From Bacilli bacterium (GTDB taxonomy: Bacteria > Bacillota_I > Bacilli_A > RF39 > UBA660): 64,000 bases of DNA. The notes beneath the pieces are model-generated. The model was not told the DNA's origin and did not search any database. It was given only the letters and a program-made list of their open reading frames with translations. Shown here piece by piece: positions 33,207-42,139 of the stretch. The translations under genes were made by a program, and so were the position numbers. The stretch's first letter is position 1. The number at the start of each line of letters is the position of its first letter. Location of the stretch: assembly GCA_017406955.1 (NCBI GenBank), contig JAFQXM010000003.1:31239-95238 (forward strand), given 5' to 3'.

Positions 33207-34832
33207 CTATTCATTATAAGTATCTGGTAAATCATTTTCAAATAATGCATATACATCTTCTTTATTATTAGTTAATGTTCCAATAAAAGAATATGCATCT
33301 CTAACATCATTATATACTATTATTTTATCTTTATCAAAGCCATTATCTATTAATCCGTCTTTAATAGGTTTAGTCTTCTCTTCTCCTACTAATACTGCAT
33401 AATCTGCAACTTCTGCAATTTGTTTACCAAACTCTTTATTATAATAATCTTCTTTGTCACCTAATTCTATCATACCAGGAGTAACTACTACTTTAATACC
33501 AGGCATCATACCAAGTACTTTACAAGCATTTTTGGCACCTACTGGATTAGAATTATAGGCATCATCTATTTGATAAAAATTACCTAATTTCTTTAATTCT
33601 AATCTATGCTCTACTGTTCTAACAGTTTTAACTGAGCTTTGCAAATCTTCTATAGGTATATCAAATTCTCTACCACACGCAATACCTGCTAAGATATTAT
33701 ATACACTATGATCTCCTAATAATTTAGTTTCAAATTTATATTTTTCTTTTTCTCCTTTAAATATAACATCAAAACTAGTACCTTTATTAGAACATTTAAT
33801 ATTAGTAGCTCTAACATCTGCATCCTTATTATCTATTCCTATCCAAATAACTCTTACATTATTCTTTAAATCATAATTAACTTGTTTTTCGTCATCAATA
33901 TTTAAAACTGCAAATCCATCACTAGGTAGGGACTCTATAAGTTCAAATTTACCTTTTACTATATTTTCTTCACTACCAAATGATTCTAAATGAGCTGTAC
34001 CTATTCTAGTTAATATACCATAACTAGGATGAACAAAATTACATAAATCTTTTATTTCTCCTCTAGTGTATGCACCCATTTCCGCAATAAATACATCATT
34101 AAATTTATCTAAATGATTATTTATAGTTATCATTAATCCATATGGAGTATTTAAATTCCTTGGACTTGGTAGTGTATTATATTTAATATTTAATATATCA
34201 CTTAATATATTCTTACTACTTGTTTTACCATAACTACCAGTAATACCTATTACTTTTAAATTATTCATACTTTTAAGTTTTACTTTAGCATGTGTTAAAT
34301 AGTAATAATATACACATTTTTCTACTGGAGTATTAACTACTTTAGCAATCCATACAACAATAGGATTTAAATATACCATTACAGTTAAAATTAATATTAA
34401 TAAATAGTAACTCATACTTACAAATATTATCGGTATTAAATATAAAATAAATGTAGTTACAATTAATCTTTTAACTCTAGCTGTTATTACTAATGGTTTT
34501 TTATTTTGATAAGATTTTAACCTCTTTCTCCATAATAATCCTAAAATTATATATATAACAGAGATTATAATAATAGAAATATTAGCTATAGGATTACAAC
34601 TAGTTGCACACTTTAATGCATTTGGCCCAGATTCTTTTATATAAAGAAAAAGTGCTATTAATATAGGTATTAAATCTATATCAAATAATTCTTTTAGATT
34701 CTTACTATACCATTTAAAATATCTATTATTTTCATTATATAAGTTTTGTTGTAGCATATGAAGGTATCTTTTGCTTTTAAATATTAAACAAAAAAGTATT
34801 GATACTAATAAAAATATATATACGTATTTCAT
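33207..34832 (-). CDS. murF: MurF-type ligase with N-terminal membrane domain
   Basis: 541 residues. The first ~170 carry five or six hydrophobic segments (for example YVYIFLLVSILFCLIFK and ISIIIISVIYIILGLLW), which is unusual for soluble MurF. The ligase part follows: ATP loop GITGSYGKTSSKNIL, FIAEMGAYTRGEI, LTRIGTAHLESFGS, HRLELKKLGNFYQIDDAYNSNP and VVTPGMIELGD. It should add D-Ala-D-Ala to UDP-MurNAc-tripeptide, placing this step at the membrane. Downstream of the hydrolase (one-base overlap) and 11 bp before ddl. Confidence 0.88.
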   Translation of the reverse strand: MKYVYIFLLVSILFCLIFKSKRYLHMLQQNLYNENNRYFKWYSKNLKELFDIDLIPILIALFLYIKESGPNALKCATSCNPIANISIIIISVIYIILGLLWRKRLKSYQNKKPLVITARVKRLIVTTFILYLIPIIFVSMSYYLLILILTVMVYLNPIVVWIAKVVNTPVEKCVYYYYLTHAKVKLKSMNNLKVIGITGSYGKTSSKNILSDILNIKYNTLPSPRNLNTPYGLMITINNHLDKFNDVFIAEMGAYTRGEIKDLCNFVHPSYGILTRIGTAHLESFGSEENIVKGKFELIESLPSDGFAVLNIDDEKQVNYDLKNNVRVIWIGIDNKDADVRATNIKCSNKGTSFDVIFKGEKEKYKFETKLLGDHSVYNILAGIACGREFDIPIEDLQSSVKTVRTVEHRLELKKLGNFYQIDDAYNSNPVGAKNACKVLGMMPGIKVVVTPGMIELGDKEDYYNKEFGKQIAEVADYAVLVGEEKTKPIKDGLIDNGFDKDKIIVYNDVRDAYSFIGTLTNNKEDVYALFENDLPDTYNE

Positions 34833-35566
34833 TACTTACCTCCTTTAAAGAATTCCTCTAATATTAAACATACTCTATCTAAATTTTCTATATAAGCATA
34901 ATGTGTACCAGGAAGTACTATCAAAGCCGCATCTATCATTATTTTTTCTAATTCTTTAGCATCACTTACTGGAGCTTCTGTATCTTGTTCTCCCCAAACT
35001 AGTAAAGTTGGTTCTTCTATTTTTCTAGCATAACTAGATAAATCTTCATTAACAACATTTACTAAAGTTTGCCTCATTATTGGACTAGCGGCTTTATAAT
35101 CCCTGGAACCAATAAAATTTTTCATAAATTCACCAATACCATTCATACCTGGTAATGTTTTCATTTTCTTTAAGAATTTTACCCATAATGATAAGTCTTC
35201 TTGTATTCTAATACATGGACTTCCAAATAATACTAATTTTTCTATTGGATTATTAGCTGAATATCTAATTCCTACTCTTCCTCCAAAAGAATGTCCTATA
35301 ACTATTGGTTTTTTAACTTTAACTTTTTTAATAAATTCTTCTAATACTAAATAATAATCATCTATTGTATATGGAACTTCTGGCTCACTACTTTCTCCAT
35401 AACCTGGAAAATCTAATATAGTAATTCTATATTTGTCAGAAAATCTATCTCCAATAATTTTCATCATCTCTATATTTTGTCCCCAACCATGTAAAAGTAA
35501 TATATCTTTTTTACCTTCTCCATATTGTATGTAATTAATATCTAAATCTTTAATTTTTATTTTCAT
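34832..35566 (-). CDS. Alpha/beta hydrolase
   Basis: 244 residues of the alpha/beta hydrolase fold. Oxyanion segment LLHGWGQN, nucleophile elbow VIGHSFGGRVG (Ser), acid strand LLVWGEQDTEAP (Asp) and terminal GTHYAYIENLD (His) complete the catalytic triad. The substrate is unknown; the cap region (WVKFLKKMKTLPGMNGIGEFMKNFIGS) is short and helical. Start set at MKIKI after GGGTGAT. The stop overlaps the start of murF, so it is part of the murF-ddl operon. Confidence 0.85.
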   Translation of the reverse strand: MKIKIKDLDINYIQYGEGKKDILLLHGWGQNIEMMKIIGDRFSDKYRITILDFPGYGESSEPEVPYTIDDYYLVLEEFIKKVKVKKPIVIGHSFGGRVGIRYSANNPIEKLVLFGSPCIRIQEDLSLWVKFLKKMKTLPGMNGIGEFMKNFIGSRDYKAASPIMRQTLVNVVNEDLSSYARKIEEPTLLVWGEQDTEAPVSDAKELEKIMIDAALIVLPGTHYAYIENLDRVCLILEEFFKGGK

Positions 35567-35650
35567 CTTTATCACCCATATCAAGTATATTATAACATAG
35601 TTTTATTAGTTTAGTTTTATATATAAATAAATATTTACATAAGTATACAA

Positions 35651-35675
35651 AAATAGTCTACAGTGTAGACTATTT
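35651..35675 (-). terminator. Rho-independent terminator after rbfA
   Basis: Eleven-base stem AAATAGTCTAC/GTAGACTATTT with a three-base loop ending the rimP-rbfA operon, followed by T residues on the minus strand. Confidence 0.85.
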
Positions 35676-36011
35676 ATTTTCATGAATCTTATCTATAATT
35701 TTATCTATATGTTCTCCATAAGATATAGACTCATCATATATAAATTTTAATTCTGGAGTATGACGAATATCAATTCTTTCTGATAATTTTCCTCTAATAA
35801 AGTGGGCCGCCTTATTAAGTTCATCTTTGATTTCTTTTTTATTAGATAGATCTAATACTGTAAAATATACTTTTGCATAACTATAATCACTAGTAGTCTC
35901 TACTCCTGTAATAGTTACAAATTTTAATTTTTCATCTTTAATCTCTGTCATTAATATCATACTTATTTCTTCTTGTAGCACATGATTTAATCTTTCTACT
36001 TTAATTGACAT
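35670..36011 (-). CDS. rbfA: Ribosome-binding factor A
   Basis: 113 residues, KH-like RbfA that assists late 30S subunit maturation. Family segments are IKVERLNHVLQEEISMIL, FVTITGVETTSDYSYAKVYFTVL and the C-terminal LSERIDIRHTPELKFIYDESISYGEHIDKII. Last gene of the nusA-infB operon, 17 bp after infB. Confidence 0.95.
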   Translation of the reverse strand: MSIKVERLNHVLQEEISMILMTEIKDEKLKFVTITGVETTSDYSYAKVYFTVLDLSNKKEIKDELNKAAHFIRGKLSERIDIRHTPELKFIYDESISYGEHIDKIIDKIHENK

Positions 36012-36028
36012 AATATCAACTCCTAATA

Positions 36029-38167
36029 TTATCTTTTTATTTCTACTAATTTATAAACTTCAATAACATCGCCTTCTTTATAATCTTGGCAATTTTCTAA
36101 AGTTATCCCACAATCCATTCCTTTTTTAACTTCTTTTACTTGATCTTTTTCATGTTGTAAGGTGTTGATAGCTCCATTATATATAACTACTCCATCTCTA
36201 ATAATACGGGCTTTTTCGTTGTTTTTAACAGTACCATCTGTAACATGACATCCAGCAATTAAACCAACTTTAGAGAATTTAAATAATTGTCTAATTTCAA
36301 GTTGTCCAGTTACTTTTTCTTCATATTCTGGATCTAACATACCTTTCATAGCAGCTTCCATATCTTCTACTACTTTATATATAATGTCATATGTTCTAAT
36401 TTCTATACCAAACCTTTTTGCATTATCAATAGCTTTAGGATTAGCTCTTACATTAAATCCTATAATTAAGGCACCACTTGCACTAGCTAGTACTACATCA
36501 CTTTCTGTAATAGCTCCAACAGCTCCACGAATAACATCTATTTTTACACCTTCAATATCTATTTTTTCTAATGAAGATTTTACTGCTTCTAAACTACCAT
36601 GTACGTCAGCTTTTAGGACAACTTTGATTTTCTTAACACCTTCTTGAATTTTACCAAATAATTCATCTAGGCTCATTCCACTAAAGTTAGTATCCGCTTC
36701 TTTGGCACGAAGTGCTCTTTCTTCAGCAATACTTTTAGCTTGTTTTTCAGATTCAAAAGCCATAAATTTATCTCCTGCATCTGGAACTTCACTAATACCT
36801 GTAATTTCTACTGGTGTTGATGGAGGTGCTTCTACTATATTTTGACCTAAATCATTCTTTAAAGTACGAACCTTTCCTGCACAAGTTCCAACAACTATTG
36901 GATCCCCTAAACGAAGTGTTCCATTTTCTATTAATAGGGTTGCAATTGAACCTACTTTGTTATCTTTCTTTGCTTCAACTACTGTACCTGTTGCATATCT
37001 ATTTGGATTAGCTTTATATTCTTGCATTTCTGATACTAATAAAATATTTTCTAATAATTCATTAATACCTTCACCAGTTTTAGCAGATAATTTATTAACT
37101 ATAATGTCTCCTCCCCATTCTTCTGGAGTAAGACCATTTTCTGCAAGACCAGACATAACTCTATCTATATCAGCATCTTCTTTATCTATTTTATTAATAG
37201 CAACTATTATTGGAACGCCTGCAGCTTTAGCATGATCAATTGCTTCTTTTGTTTGAGGCATAATACCATCATCTGCAGCAACTATAATAATTACTATATC
37301 TGTAATAGATGCACCTCTTGCTCTCATTTCTGTAAATGCAGCATGTCCTGGAGTATCAATAAATGTAATTAATTTATCATTACACTTAACTGAATAAGCT
37401 CCAATAGCTTGAGTAATTCCTCCTGCTTCTCCTTCTACTACATTAGTTTTTCTAATTGCATCTAATAATGTAGTTTTACCATGATCAACATGTCCCATAA
37501 TTGTTACTACTGGAGGACGTTCTTTCAAATCTTCTTCTTTGTCTTTTATTTCAAAATTTTCAAAATTAGAAATATCAGCAGTTTCTTCTTTTTTTAGTTT
37601 CTTATCATAATCACTTACAACAACTTCAGCAGTCTCAAAATCAACTGATTGATTAACAGAAACCATAACACCTAATCCCATTAATTTCTTAACTAAATCA
37701 ACTGCTTTTACATCTAGAGCTTCTGCAAGTTCAGATACAGTCATACCATCTTTATATAATACTGTATCTTCATCTGTTTCTGCTTCATTAGATTGTAATT
37801 TTTCTTTATTCTTATAAGCTTTTTTTCTTTCTTTTAAGAAATCTTTTTTATTTTCAGTTTTCTTAACAGCTTTCTTTTTAACTTTCTCAAAATTATTAGA
37901 ATTATCTAAATCAAATTTAGTATCCATAGCTAATTCTTCTGCTTTATCATAAGCTTCATCTTCTGCTAATCTTTCTTCATACTCTTCGTCTTTTTCAACT
38001 TCTACTGCTTCATCATCGCTTTGTACTTCGTTATCTAAAGTAACAATGTCAACATCTTCTAACATACTATCTTTATCATCATATTTAATACCTAGCTTAT
38101 CACATAAAGCCATAATTTCTTCTACAGTTTTATTAACATCTAAAGCATATTCTTCTATACTCATCAT
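36029..38167 (-). CDS. infB: Translation initiation factor IF-2
   Basis: 712 residues. A charged N-terminal region with two IF2-N-like modules (SIEEYALDVNKTVEEIMALCDKLGI at the start and MTVSELAEALDVKAVDLVKKL near 145) precedes the G domain: G1 GHVDHGKTTLLDAI, G2 GGITQAIG, G3 DTPGHAAF, G4 NKID. The beta-barrel domains and C2 fMet-tRNA-binding domain follow. Two adjacent ATG codons exist; the first has the better spacing to GGAGG. It brings initiator tRNA to the 30S subunit. The next gene is rbfA. Confidence 0.97.
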   Translation of the reverse strand: MMSIEEYALDVNKTVEEIMALCDKLGIKYDDKDSMLEDVDIVTLDNEVQSDDEAVEVEKDEEYEERLAEDEAYDKAEELAMDTKFDLDNSNNFEKVKKKAVKKTENKKDFLKERKKAYKNKEKLQSNEAETDEDTVLYKDGMTVSELAEALDVKAVDLVKKLMGLGVMVSVNQSVDFETAEVVVSDYDKKLKKEETADISNFENFEIKDKEEDLKERPPVVTIMGHVDHGKTTLLDAIRKTNVVEGEAGGITQAIGAYSVKCNDKLITFIDTPGHAAFTEMRARGASITDIVIIIVAADDGIMPQTKEAIDHAKAAGVPIIVAINKIDKEDADIDRVMSGLAENGLTPEEWGGDIIVNKLSAKTGEGINELLENILLVSEMQEYKANPNRYATGTVVEAKKDNKVGSIATLLIENGTLRLGDPIVVGTCAGKVRTLKNDLGQNIVEAPPSTPVEITGISEVPDAGDKFMAFESEKQAKSIAEERALRAKEADTNFSGMSLDELFGKIQEGVKKIKVVLKADVHGSLEAVKSSLEKIDIEGVKIDVIRGAVGAITESDVVLASASGALIIGFNVRANPKAIDNAKRFGIEIRTYDIIYKVVEDMEAAMKGMLDPEYEEKVTGQLEIRQLFKFSKVGLIAGCHVTDGTVKNNEKARIIRDGVVIYNGAINTLQHEKDQVKEVKKGMDCGITLENCQDYKEGDVIEVYKLVEIKR

Positions 38168-38180
38168 ATTATCACCTCCA

Positions 38181-38444
38181 CTATTTTTCTATTACTTTTT
38201 TTATTTCTTCATATAAATTATCATTAATAGAACATTCTAATCTTTGTTCTAAAATATTAGAATTTTTTATTTTATCTAAAATACTAATATCTTTTTTAAT
38301 ATATGCTCCTCTACCATTAATCTTTCCAGTTTCATCAACTACTACTTCTTTATCAGGAGTTCTAACAATTCTAAGTAATTCCTTCTTAGGTAGCCTTTCT
38401 TTAGTAATTATACATGTCCTTAAAGGTATCTTTCTATTCTTCAT
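38181..38444 (-). CDS. rnpM: YlxR/RnpM RNA-binding protein
   Basis: 87 residues of the YlxR (DUF448) family, recently named RnpM as a modulator of RNase P in Bacillus. Signature: RKIPLRTCIITKERLPKKELLRIVRTPDKEVVVDETGKINGRGAYIKKD. It sits between nusA and infB, the conserved position. The companion L7Ae-like gene ylxQ is missing between it and infB. Confidence 0.93.
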   Translation of the reverse strand: MKNRKIPLRTCIITKERLPKKELLRIVRTPDKEVVVDETGKINGRGAYIKKDISILDKIKNSNILEQRLECSINDNLYEEIKKVIEK

Positions 38445-38458
38445 TAAATCACCTCTAA

Positions 38459-39652
38459 TTATCTAAAATTAATTCCTGCTTCTCTGGCTTGTTCTGTTGT
38501 TTTTATATCAATTCTATAATGAGTTAATCTACTAGCAAGGCGTGCATTTTGTCCTTTTTTACCAATAGCTAATGAGAAATTATCTCCATCAGCAATAACC
38601 ATTGCTTCTTGTTTTTTAGGATCAGTAATTGCTACTGTTAAATCTTTTGCAGGAGATAATGCGTTTTCTATAAATACTGCAGGATCACTATCATATCTTA
38701 CAACATCTAATTTTTCTCCATGTAACTCTTCTATAATATGAGCAATTCTAGAACCTTTTTCTCCAATACAAGCTCCAATTGGATCTATATTTCCTCTTTC
38801 GGCATATACAGCTACTTTACTTCTATTTCCTGCATCTCTTGCTACACTATAAATCATAATAGATCCATCTGTAAGTTCTGGAATTTCTAATTCAAATAAT
38901 CTTTTAACAAAACCATAATGTGTTCTAGAAAGTAATACTAATAAGTTTTTTCCATTATTATCTACTTTTGATACATATACTTTTATTTGAGAACCCATCT
39001 CAATCTTTTCACCAGGTATACAATCTTTCTTTGGAAGTATTCCATTAGTTCTACCTAAATCAATAAAATAATTATCAGTATCTTCTAAGGCAACAGTACC
39101 AACTAATAATTCATCTTGTTTATCTCCAAAGTCCTCCATAATACTATTTCTTTCAGCTTCTCTTATCTTTTGAATTACTACTTGTTTAGCAGTAGAAGCA
39201 GCGACACGTCCAAAATCTTTTGGAGTAACTTCCTTATCGATTGTATCTCCTACTTCTAGTTTTTTATCAATCTTTTTAGCTTCACTTAATTTTATTTCTA
39301 CATCAGGATTAAAGAAACTTACTTTTTCTTCTTCTGCTTCTTCTTTTTCTTCTCCCTCAGTTTCTTCTACTTCTTCTTCATCTTCATCAGTATAATTTTC
39401 AAATAAATAGTCCTCGTATTCTTCTTTAGTCATTTTATCATCTGGAACTACTGTTAAATATGAAAATACTTTAATATCTCCAGTATCTCTATCAAATAAT
39501 ACCTTTACATTAGTTTTAGAATTAAAATTTTTCTTATATGCAGAAGTTAAAGCTAACTCCATTGCATCATAAACTACATCTTTATCAATACTTTTTTCTT
39601 CTACAATATTATCTAATGCTTTTAAAAATTCTTCACCTTTCATATTACTCAC
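38459..39652 (-). CDS. nusA: Transcription termination/antitermination factor NusA
   Basis: 397 residues. An N-terminal RNA polymerase-binding domain (1-130) contains an acidic insertion rich in Glu (about 88-115), followed by the S1 domain (LLVGTVALEDTDNYFIDLGRTNGILPK) and two KH domains (GACIGEKGSRIAHIIEELHGEKLDVV and AIGKKGQNARLASRLTHYRIDIKT). It modulates pausing, termination and antitermination. It overlaps the short rimP by eight bases, so translation is coupled. Confidence 0.96.
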   Translation of the reverse strand: MSNMKGEEFLKALDNIVEEKSIDKDVVYDAMELALTSAYKKNFNSKTNVKVLFDRDTGDIKVFSYLTVVPDDKMTKEEYEDYLFENYTDEDEEEVEETEGEEKEEAEEEKVSFFNPDVEIKLSEAKKIDKKLEVGDTIDKEVTPKDFGRVAASTAKQVVIQKIREAERNSIMEDFGDKQDELLVGTVALEDTDNYFIDLGRTNGILPKKDCIPGEKIEMGSQIKVYVSKVDNNGKNLLVLLSRTHYGFVKRLFELEIPELTDGSIMIYSVARDAGNRSKVAVYAERGNIDPIGACIGEKGSRIAHIIEELHGEKLDVVRYDSDPAVFIENALSPAKDLTVAITDPKKQEAMVIADGDNFSLAIGKKGQNARLASRLTHYRIDIKTTEQAREAGINFR

Positions 39653-39893
39653 CCTTCTCCTTTGAATAAATATCTACTTCATAAATATTATCAGTAATTA
39701 AATTACTATTATCTAATTTTTTATTAATAATTCTAGATGCCTCTGTTACTCTATTTAAGTCAATTACTTCTTTACTATCTACTACTATATTTAATATATC
39801 TTTACCTTCAACATTTTCAACAAACACATCATCAATAAACATAGATAACTTATCTAAATCATCACTTACTAACTTTTCTACTTGTCCTTTCAC
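39645..39893 (-). CDS. rimP: Truncated RimP (N-terminal domain only)
   Basis: About 82 residues matching only the N-terminal alpha/beta domain of the ribosome maturation factor RimP (NIVVDSKEVIDLNRVTEASRIINKKLDN), which is normally about 150 residues with a C-terminal SH3-like domain. The conserved S-S-P-G-x-x-R-P-L region is replaced by DIYSKEKGE and a stop that overlaps the nusA start. Start set at GTG (39893), six bases after AGGAGG; the ATG six codons upstream has no ribosome site. First gene of the nusA-infB operon; the truncation may be lineage-specific. Confidence 0.75.
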   Translation of the reverse strand: MKGQVEKLVSDDLDKLSMFIDDVFVENVEGKDILNIVVDSKEVIDLNRVTEASRIINKKLDNSNLITDNIYEVDIYSKEKGE

Positions 39894-39952
39894 ACCATAC
39901 CTCCTAGACATAATAAAGAGTGGTTTTTTATTCCCACTCCTTTCTTGCCTAT

Positions 39953-39980
39953 ATTATAGCACAAAATTCATAAAATACAA
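39953..39980 (-). promoter_or_regulatory. Promoter of the rimP-nusA-rnpM-infB-rbfA operon
   Basis: Perfect TATAAT (39953-39958) with an extended TG element just upstream, and TTGTAT (39975-39980) at a 16-base spacing. A GAGTGG/CCACTC inverted repeat follows in the leader at 39918-39939. Confidence 0.7.
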
Positions 39981-40032
39981 ACAATATCTTTAATTTTAAA
40001 CAAAAATATGATAATCTTTAGATGGTGATAGT

Positions 40033-40722
40033 ATGATCAACATTAAAAAATATATAAATATTAAAAATTTTATTATCTTGATATTACTATTTATATTATT
40101 CTATTATAGTTCTTTATTTAAAATATTCCCAATGATGATTTTTAATCTTAGTAATAAAAATCCTACTGATAAAATTATATTGACTGCTTTTTCAGACTGT
40201 TGTTTATTACTTATATTACTTTTTGTTTTTAGAAAAGATATAATAAAAGAATTCAACATATTTAAGAAAGATATTTTAAAGAATTTTGATATAGGATTTA
40301 GTTGCTGGATAATAGGATTACTTTTTATGGTTATATCAAATGTTATTATTAGTTTTATTTTAAAAGCAGGCGGTGCAGAAAATGAAAAATTAATTCAACA
40401 AATGATTTCAAAATCACCTTGGTTTATGATCATAACTGCCGGAGTGATTGCTCCTATAATTGAAGAATTAATATTTAGAAAAGGATTTAAAAACTCTTTT
40501 AATAACAAGCATTTATTTATAATACTGTCTGGTTTAGTATTTGGACTTATGCATGTTATTAGTAGTAATTCTTTATTAGAATTTCTATATATAATACCTT
40601 ATAGTAGTTTAGGAATTTCATTTGCAGTTGCTTATTATAAAACTGATACAGTATTCACTCCTATTATATTTCATATGATACATAATTTAATACTTATTAT
40701 ATTAGCTGTATTTCTACATTAA
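40033..40722 (+). CDS. CPBP family intramembrane metalloprotease
   Basis: 229 residues with seven or eight membrane helices of the CPBP/Abi (CAAX protease-like) family. Motif 1 is IAPIIEELIFRKGF (E-E-x-x-x-R), motif 2 is LSGLVFGLMHV (F-x-x-x-H), and a C-terminal FHMIHN supplies the last metal ligand. Family members process prenylated proteins or bacteriocin-related peptides; no bacteriocin genes are visible nearby. One of the few plus-strand genes, convergent with the VUT gene. Confidence 0.85.
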   Translation: MINIKKYINIKNFIILILLFILFYYSSLFKIFPMMIFNLSNKNPTDKIILTAFSDCCLLLILLFVFRKDIIKEFNIFKKDILKNFDIGFSCWIIGLLFMVISNVIISFILKAGGAENEKLIQQMISKSPWFMIITAGVIAPIIEELIFRKGFKNSFNNKHLFIILSGLVFGLMHVISSNSLLEFLYIIPYSSLGISFAVAYYKTDTVFTPIIFHMIHNLILIILAVFLH

Positions 40723-40746
40723 AAAAGAGGTCTATTTACCTCTTTT
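40723..40746. terminator. Bidirectional Rho-independent terminator
   Basis: Nine-base stem AAAAGAGGT/ACCTCTTTT between the convergent CPBP protease and VUT transporter genes, with T or A runs on both sides. Confidence 0.8.
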
Positions 40747-41319
40747 AATATGCAAATCAATAAATACTAGTGGCATTATCAACATACCTTGTAATATCAA
40801 TGTAGTGAAATATGCTACCCAATATGTATCTACATTTAATGTAGTAATATAAAATAATGAGTAAAATAAATAATAAACTACTAATGCAAATATATATGTT
40901 AAGAATATTAATATAAAATTTGGTTTTGTATTATCAAGTAAGAATTGATAAATAGTCAAATTAATAAGTTGACTTATAATATATCCGCAAAAATCTCCCA
41001 CAACATTAGAAAATTCAAAACCTCTACCAACACATATATTCATAATCGCAACAAACAGTACCATAGCTATACCAGATATTGAAATTGCTAAAATAGATTT
41101 TTTATAGCCTTTTTTCTTAGTTATATAGTTAGTCAAAAAATATATTATTGGAAGTAAAAACAAAGCATATGTTAAACTAAAACGTTCTAATTCAAATGTG
41201 TAATTCTTTAATGACTCTCCAAGTATTACTACTGCTGACAATAATAATACATATATCCAATTATCTTCATATTCTAAATTAGTTTTCTTCTTGTTTTTTA
41301 ATTTATTTTCTTTTTTCAT
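40732..41319 (-). CDS. VUT-family transporter, putative queuosine precursor uptake
   Basis: 195 residues. A lysine-rich cytoplasmic N-terminus is followed by six membrane helices. The VUT/YhhQ features are present: a first-helix pair, SNVVGDFCGYIISQLINLTIYQFLL (the conserved D-x-x-x-x-x-x-S-Q motif region) and a final Trp-rich helix. YhhQ imports preQ0/preQ1. With queA in the same chromosome but no preQ biosynthesis genes in the window, salvage of queuosine precursors is a reasonable inference. Start set at MKKENK after AGGGTGATTG. Confidence 0.7.
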   Translation of the reverse strand: MKKENKLKNKKKTNLEYEDNWIYVLLLSAVVILGESLKNYTFELERFSLTYALFLLPIIYFLTNYITKKKGYKKSILAISISGIAMVLFVAIMNICVGRGFEFSNVVGDFCGYIISQLINLTIYQFLLDNTKPNFILIFLTYIFALVVYYLFYSLFYITTLNVDTYWVAYFTTLILQGMLIMPLVFIDLHIKRGK

Positions 41320-41490
41320 ACAATCACCCTTCTTATTATAAATATATTCTATCATAATAATTAAAATATTAAAAGACTATTTTTTATTTTTAAAATATAT
41401 ATTTGTTTACATTTATTTACATTTATATATAAATATTAAAATATTACTTAAAATTTTAATGATATAATTATTCTATTGATGAGGTGTTTT

Positions 41491-41853
41491 ATGAAAAAGT
41501 TTAAAATGTGGTATTGGATTATTTTTGTATTTGTTTTGATTATGGCGATCACTAAAGGCTTTGATATTAGTATACCTATAAATGCCTATGGTAGTGGCAA
41601 TTTTAAAGGAGATATAAGCATATTATTATTGAATTTAATATTAGTATTAGTTATATGGATATTTTTGTTTATAGTTACAATAAATAAAAAAAATACTATT
41701 AAATCTAAATGGTTGATATTAATTGGCATAATATTTATCTCACTTTTCATACCAGTTGGAATTCATTCTTATTATGCTGGTGTAATTGGAAAATATAATA
41801 AAGATTATGTTGGTCTATTTTCTTTCATAAAACTAATTATAATGCATCTATAA
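41491..41853 (+). CDS. Small membrane protein of unknown function
   Basis: 120 residues with three predicted membrane helices (WYWIIFVFVLIMAI, ILLLNLILVLVIWIFLFIV, WLILIGIIFISLFIPVGI) and a short tail. Not recognised; it resembles generic small integral membrane proteins of Firmicutes. Ribosome site GAGGTG before the ATG; an in-frame TTG/ATG five codons upstream lies in the ribosome site. Ends before a strong terminator, with a tRNA pair on the opposite strand beyond. Confidence 0.6.
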   Translation: MKKFKMWYWIIFVFVLIMAITKGFDISIPINAYGSGNFKGDISILLLNLILVLVIWIFLFIVTINKKNTIKSKWLILIGIIFISLFIPVGIHSYYAGVIGKYNKDYVGLFSFIKLIIMHL

Positions 41854-41859
41854 AATTAA

Positions 41860-41880
41860 AACCCTTATATAATAAGGGTT
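41860..41880. terminator. Bidirectional Rho-independent terminator
   Basis: Nine-base stem AACCCTTAT/ATAAGGGTT with a three-base loop between the plus-strand membrane protein and the minus-strand tRNA-Gly, T-rich on both sides. Confidence 0.85.
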
Positions 41881-41890
41881 GTTTTTATTA

Positions 41891-41965
41891 TGGAGCGGAT
41901 GAGGGAAATCGAATCCCCGTCACAACCTTGGCAAGGTCGTATTCTAACCACTAAACTACATCCGC
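41891..41965 (-). tRNA. tRNA-Gly(GCC)
   Basis: 75 nt including CCA; acceptor GCGGATG/CATCCGC, anticodon loop TTGCCAA. Confidence 0.95.
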
Positions 41966-41973
41966 AAAAAAAA

Positions 41974-42047
41974 TGGAGGGGCCTACCGGATTTGAACCGG
42001 TGATCAGGGTGTTGCAGACCCACGCCTTACCACTTGGCTAAAGCCCC
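41974..42047 (-). tRNA. tRNA-Cys(GCA)
   Basis: 74 nt including CCA; acceptor GGGGCTT with AGGCCCC (one mismatch-tolerant pair), anticodon loop CTGCAAC. It lies 8 bp upstream of tRNA-Gly. Confidence 0.95.
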
Positions 42048-42118
42048 ATCTCTACTTGATAGTATACCAAAGTTAAATTAAAATTTCAATAAGTTTATTA
42101 CTAAAGTATATGAAAAAA

Positions 42119-42139
42119 GAAGAAGTTAATTACTTCTTC
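42119..42139 (-). terminator. Rho-independent terminator after the secreted Lys/Asn-rich protein
   Basis: Stem GAAGAAGT/ACTTCTTC with a five-base loop at the end of the 408-residue gene, T-rich beyond. Confidence 0.75.
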
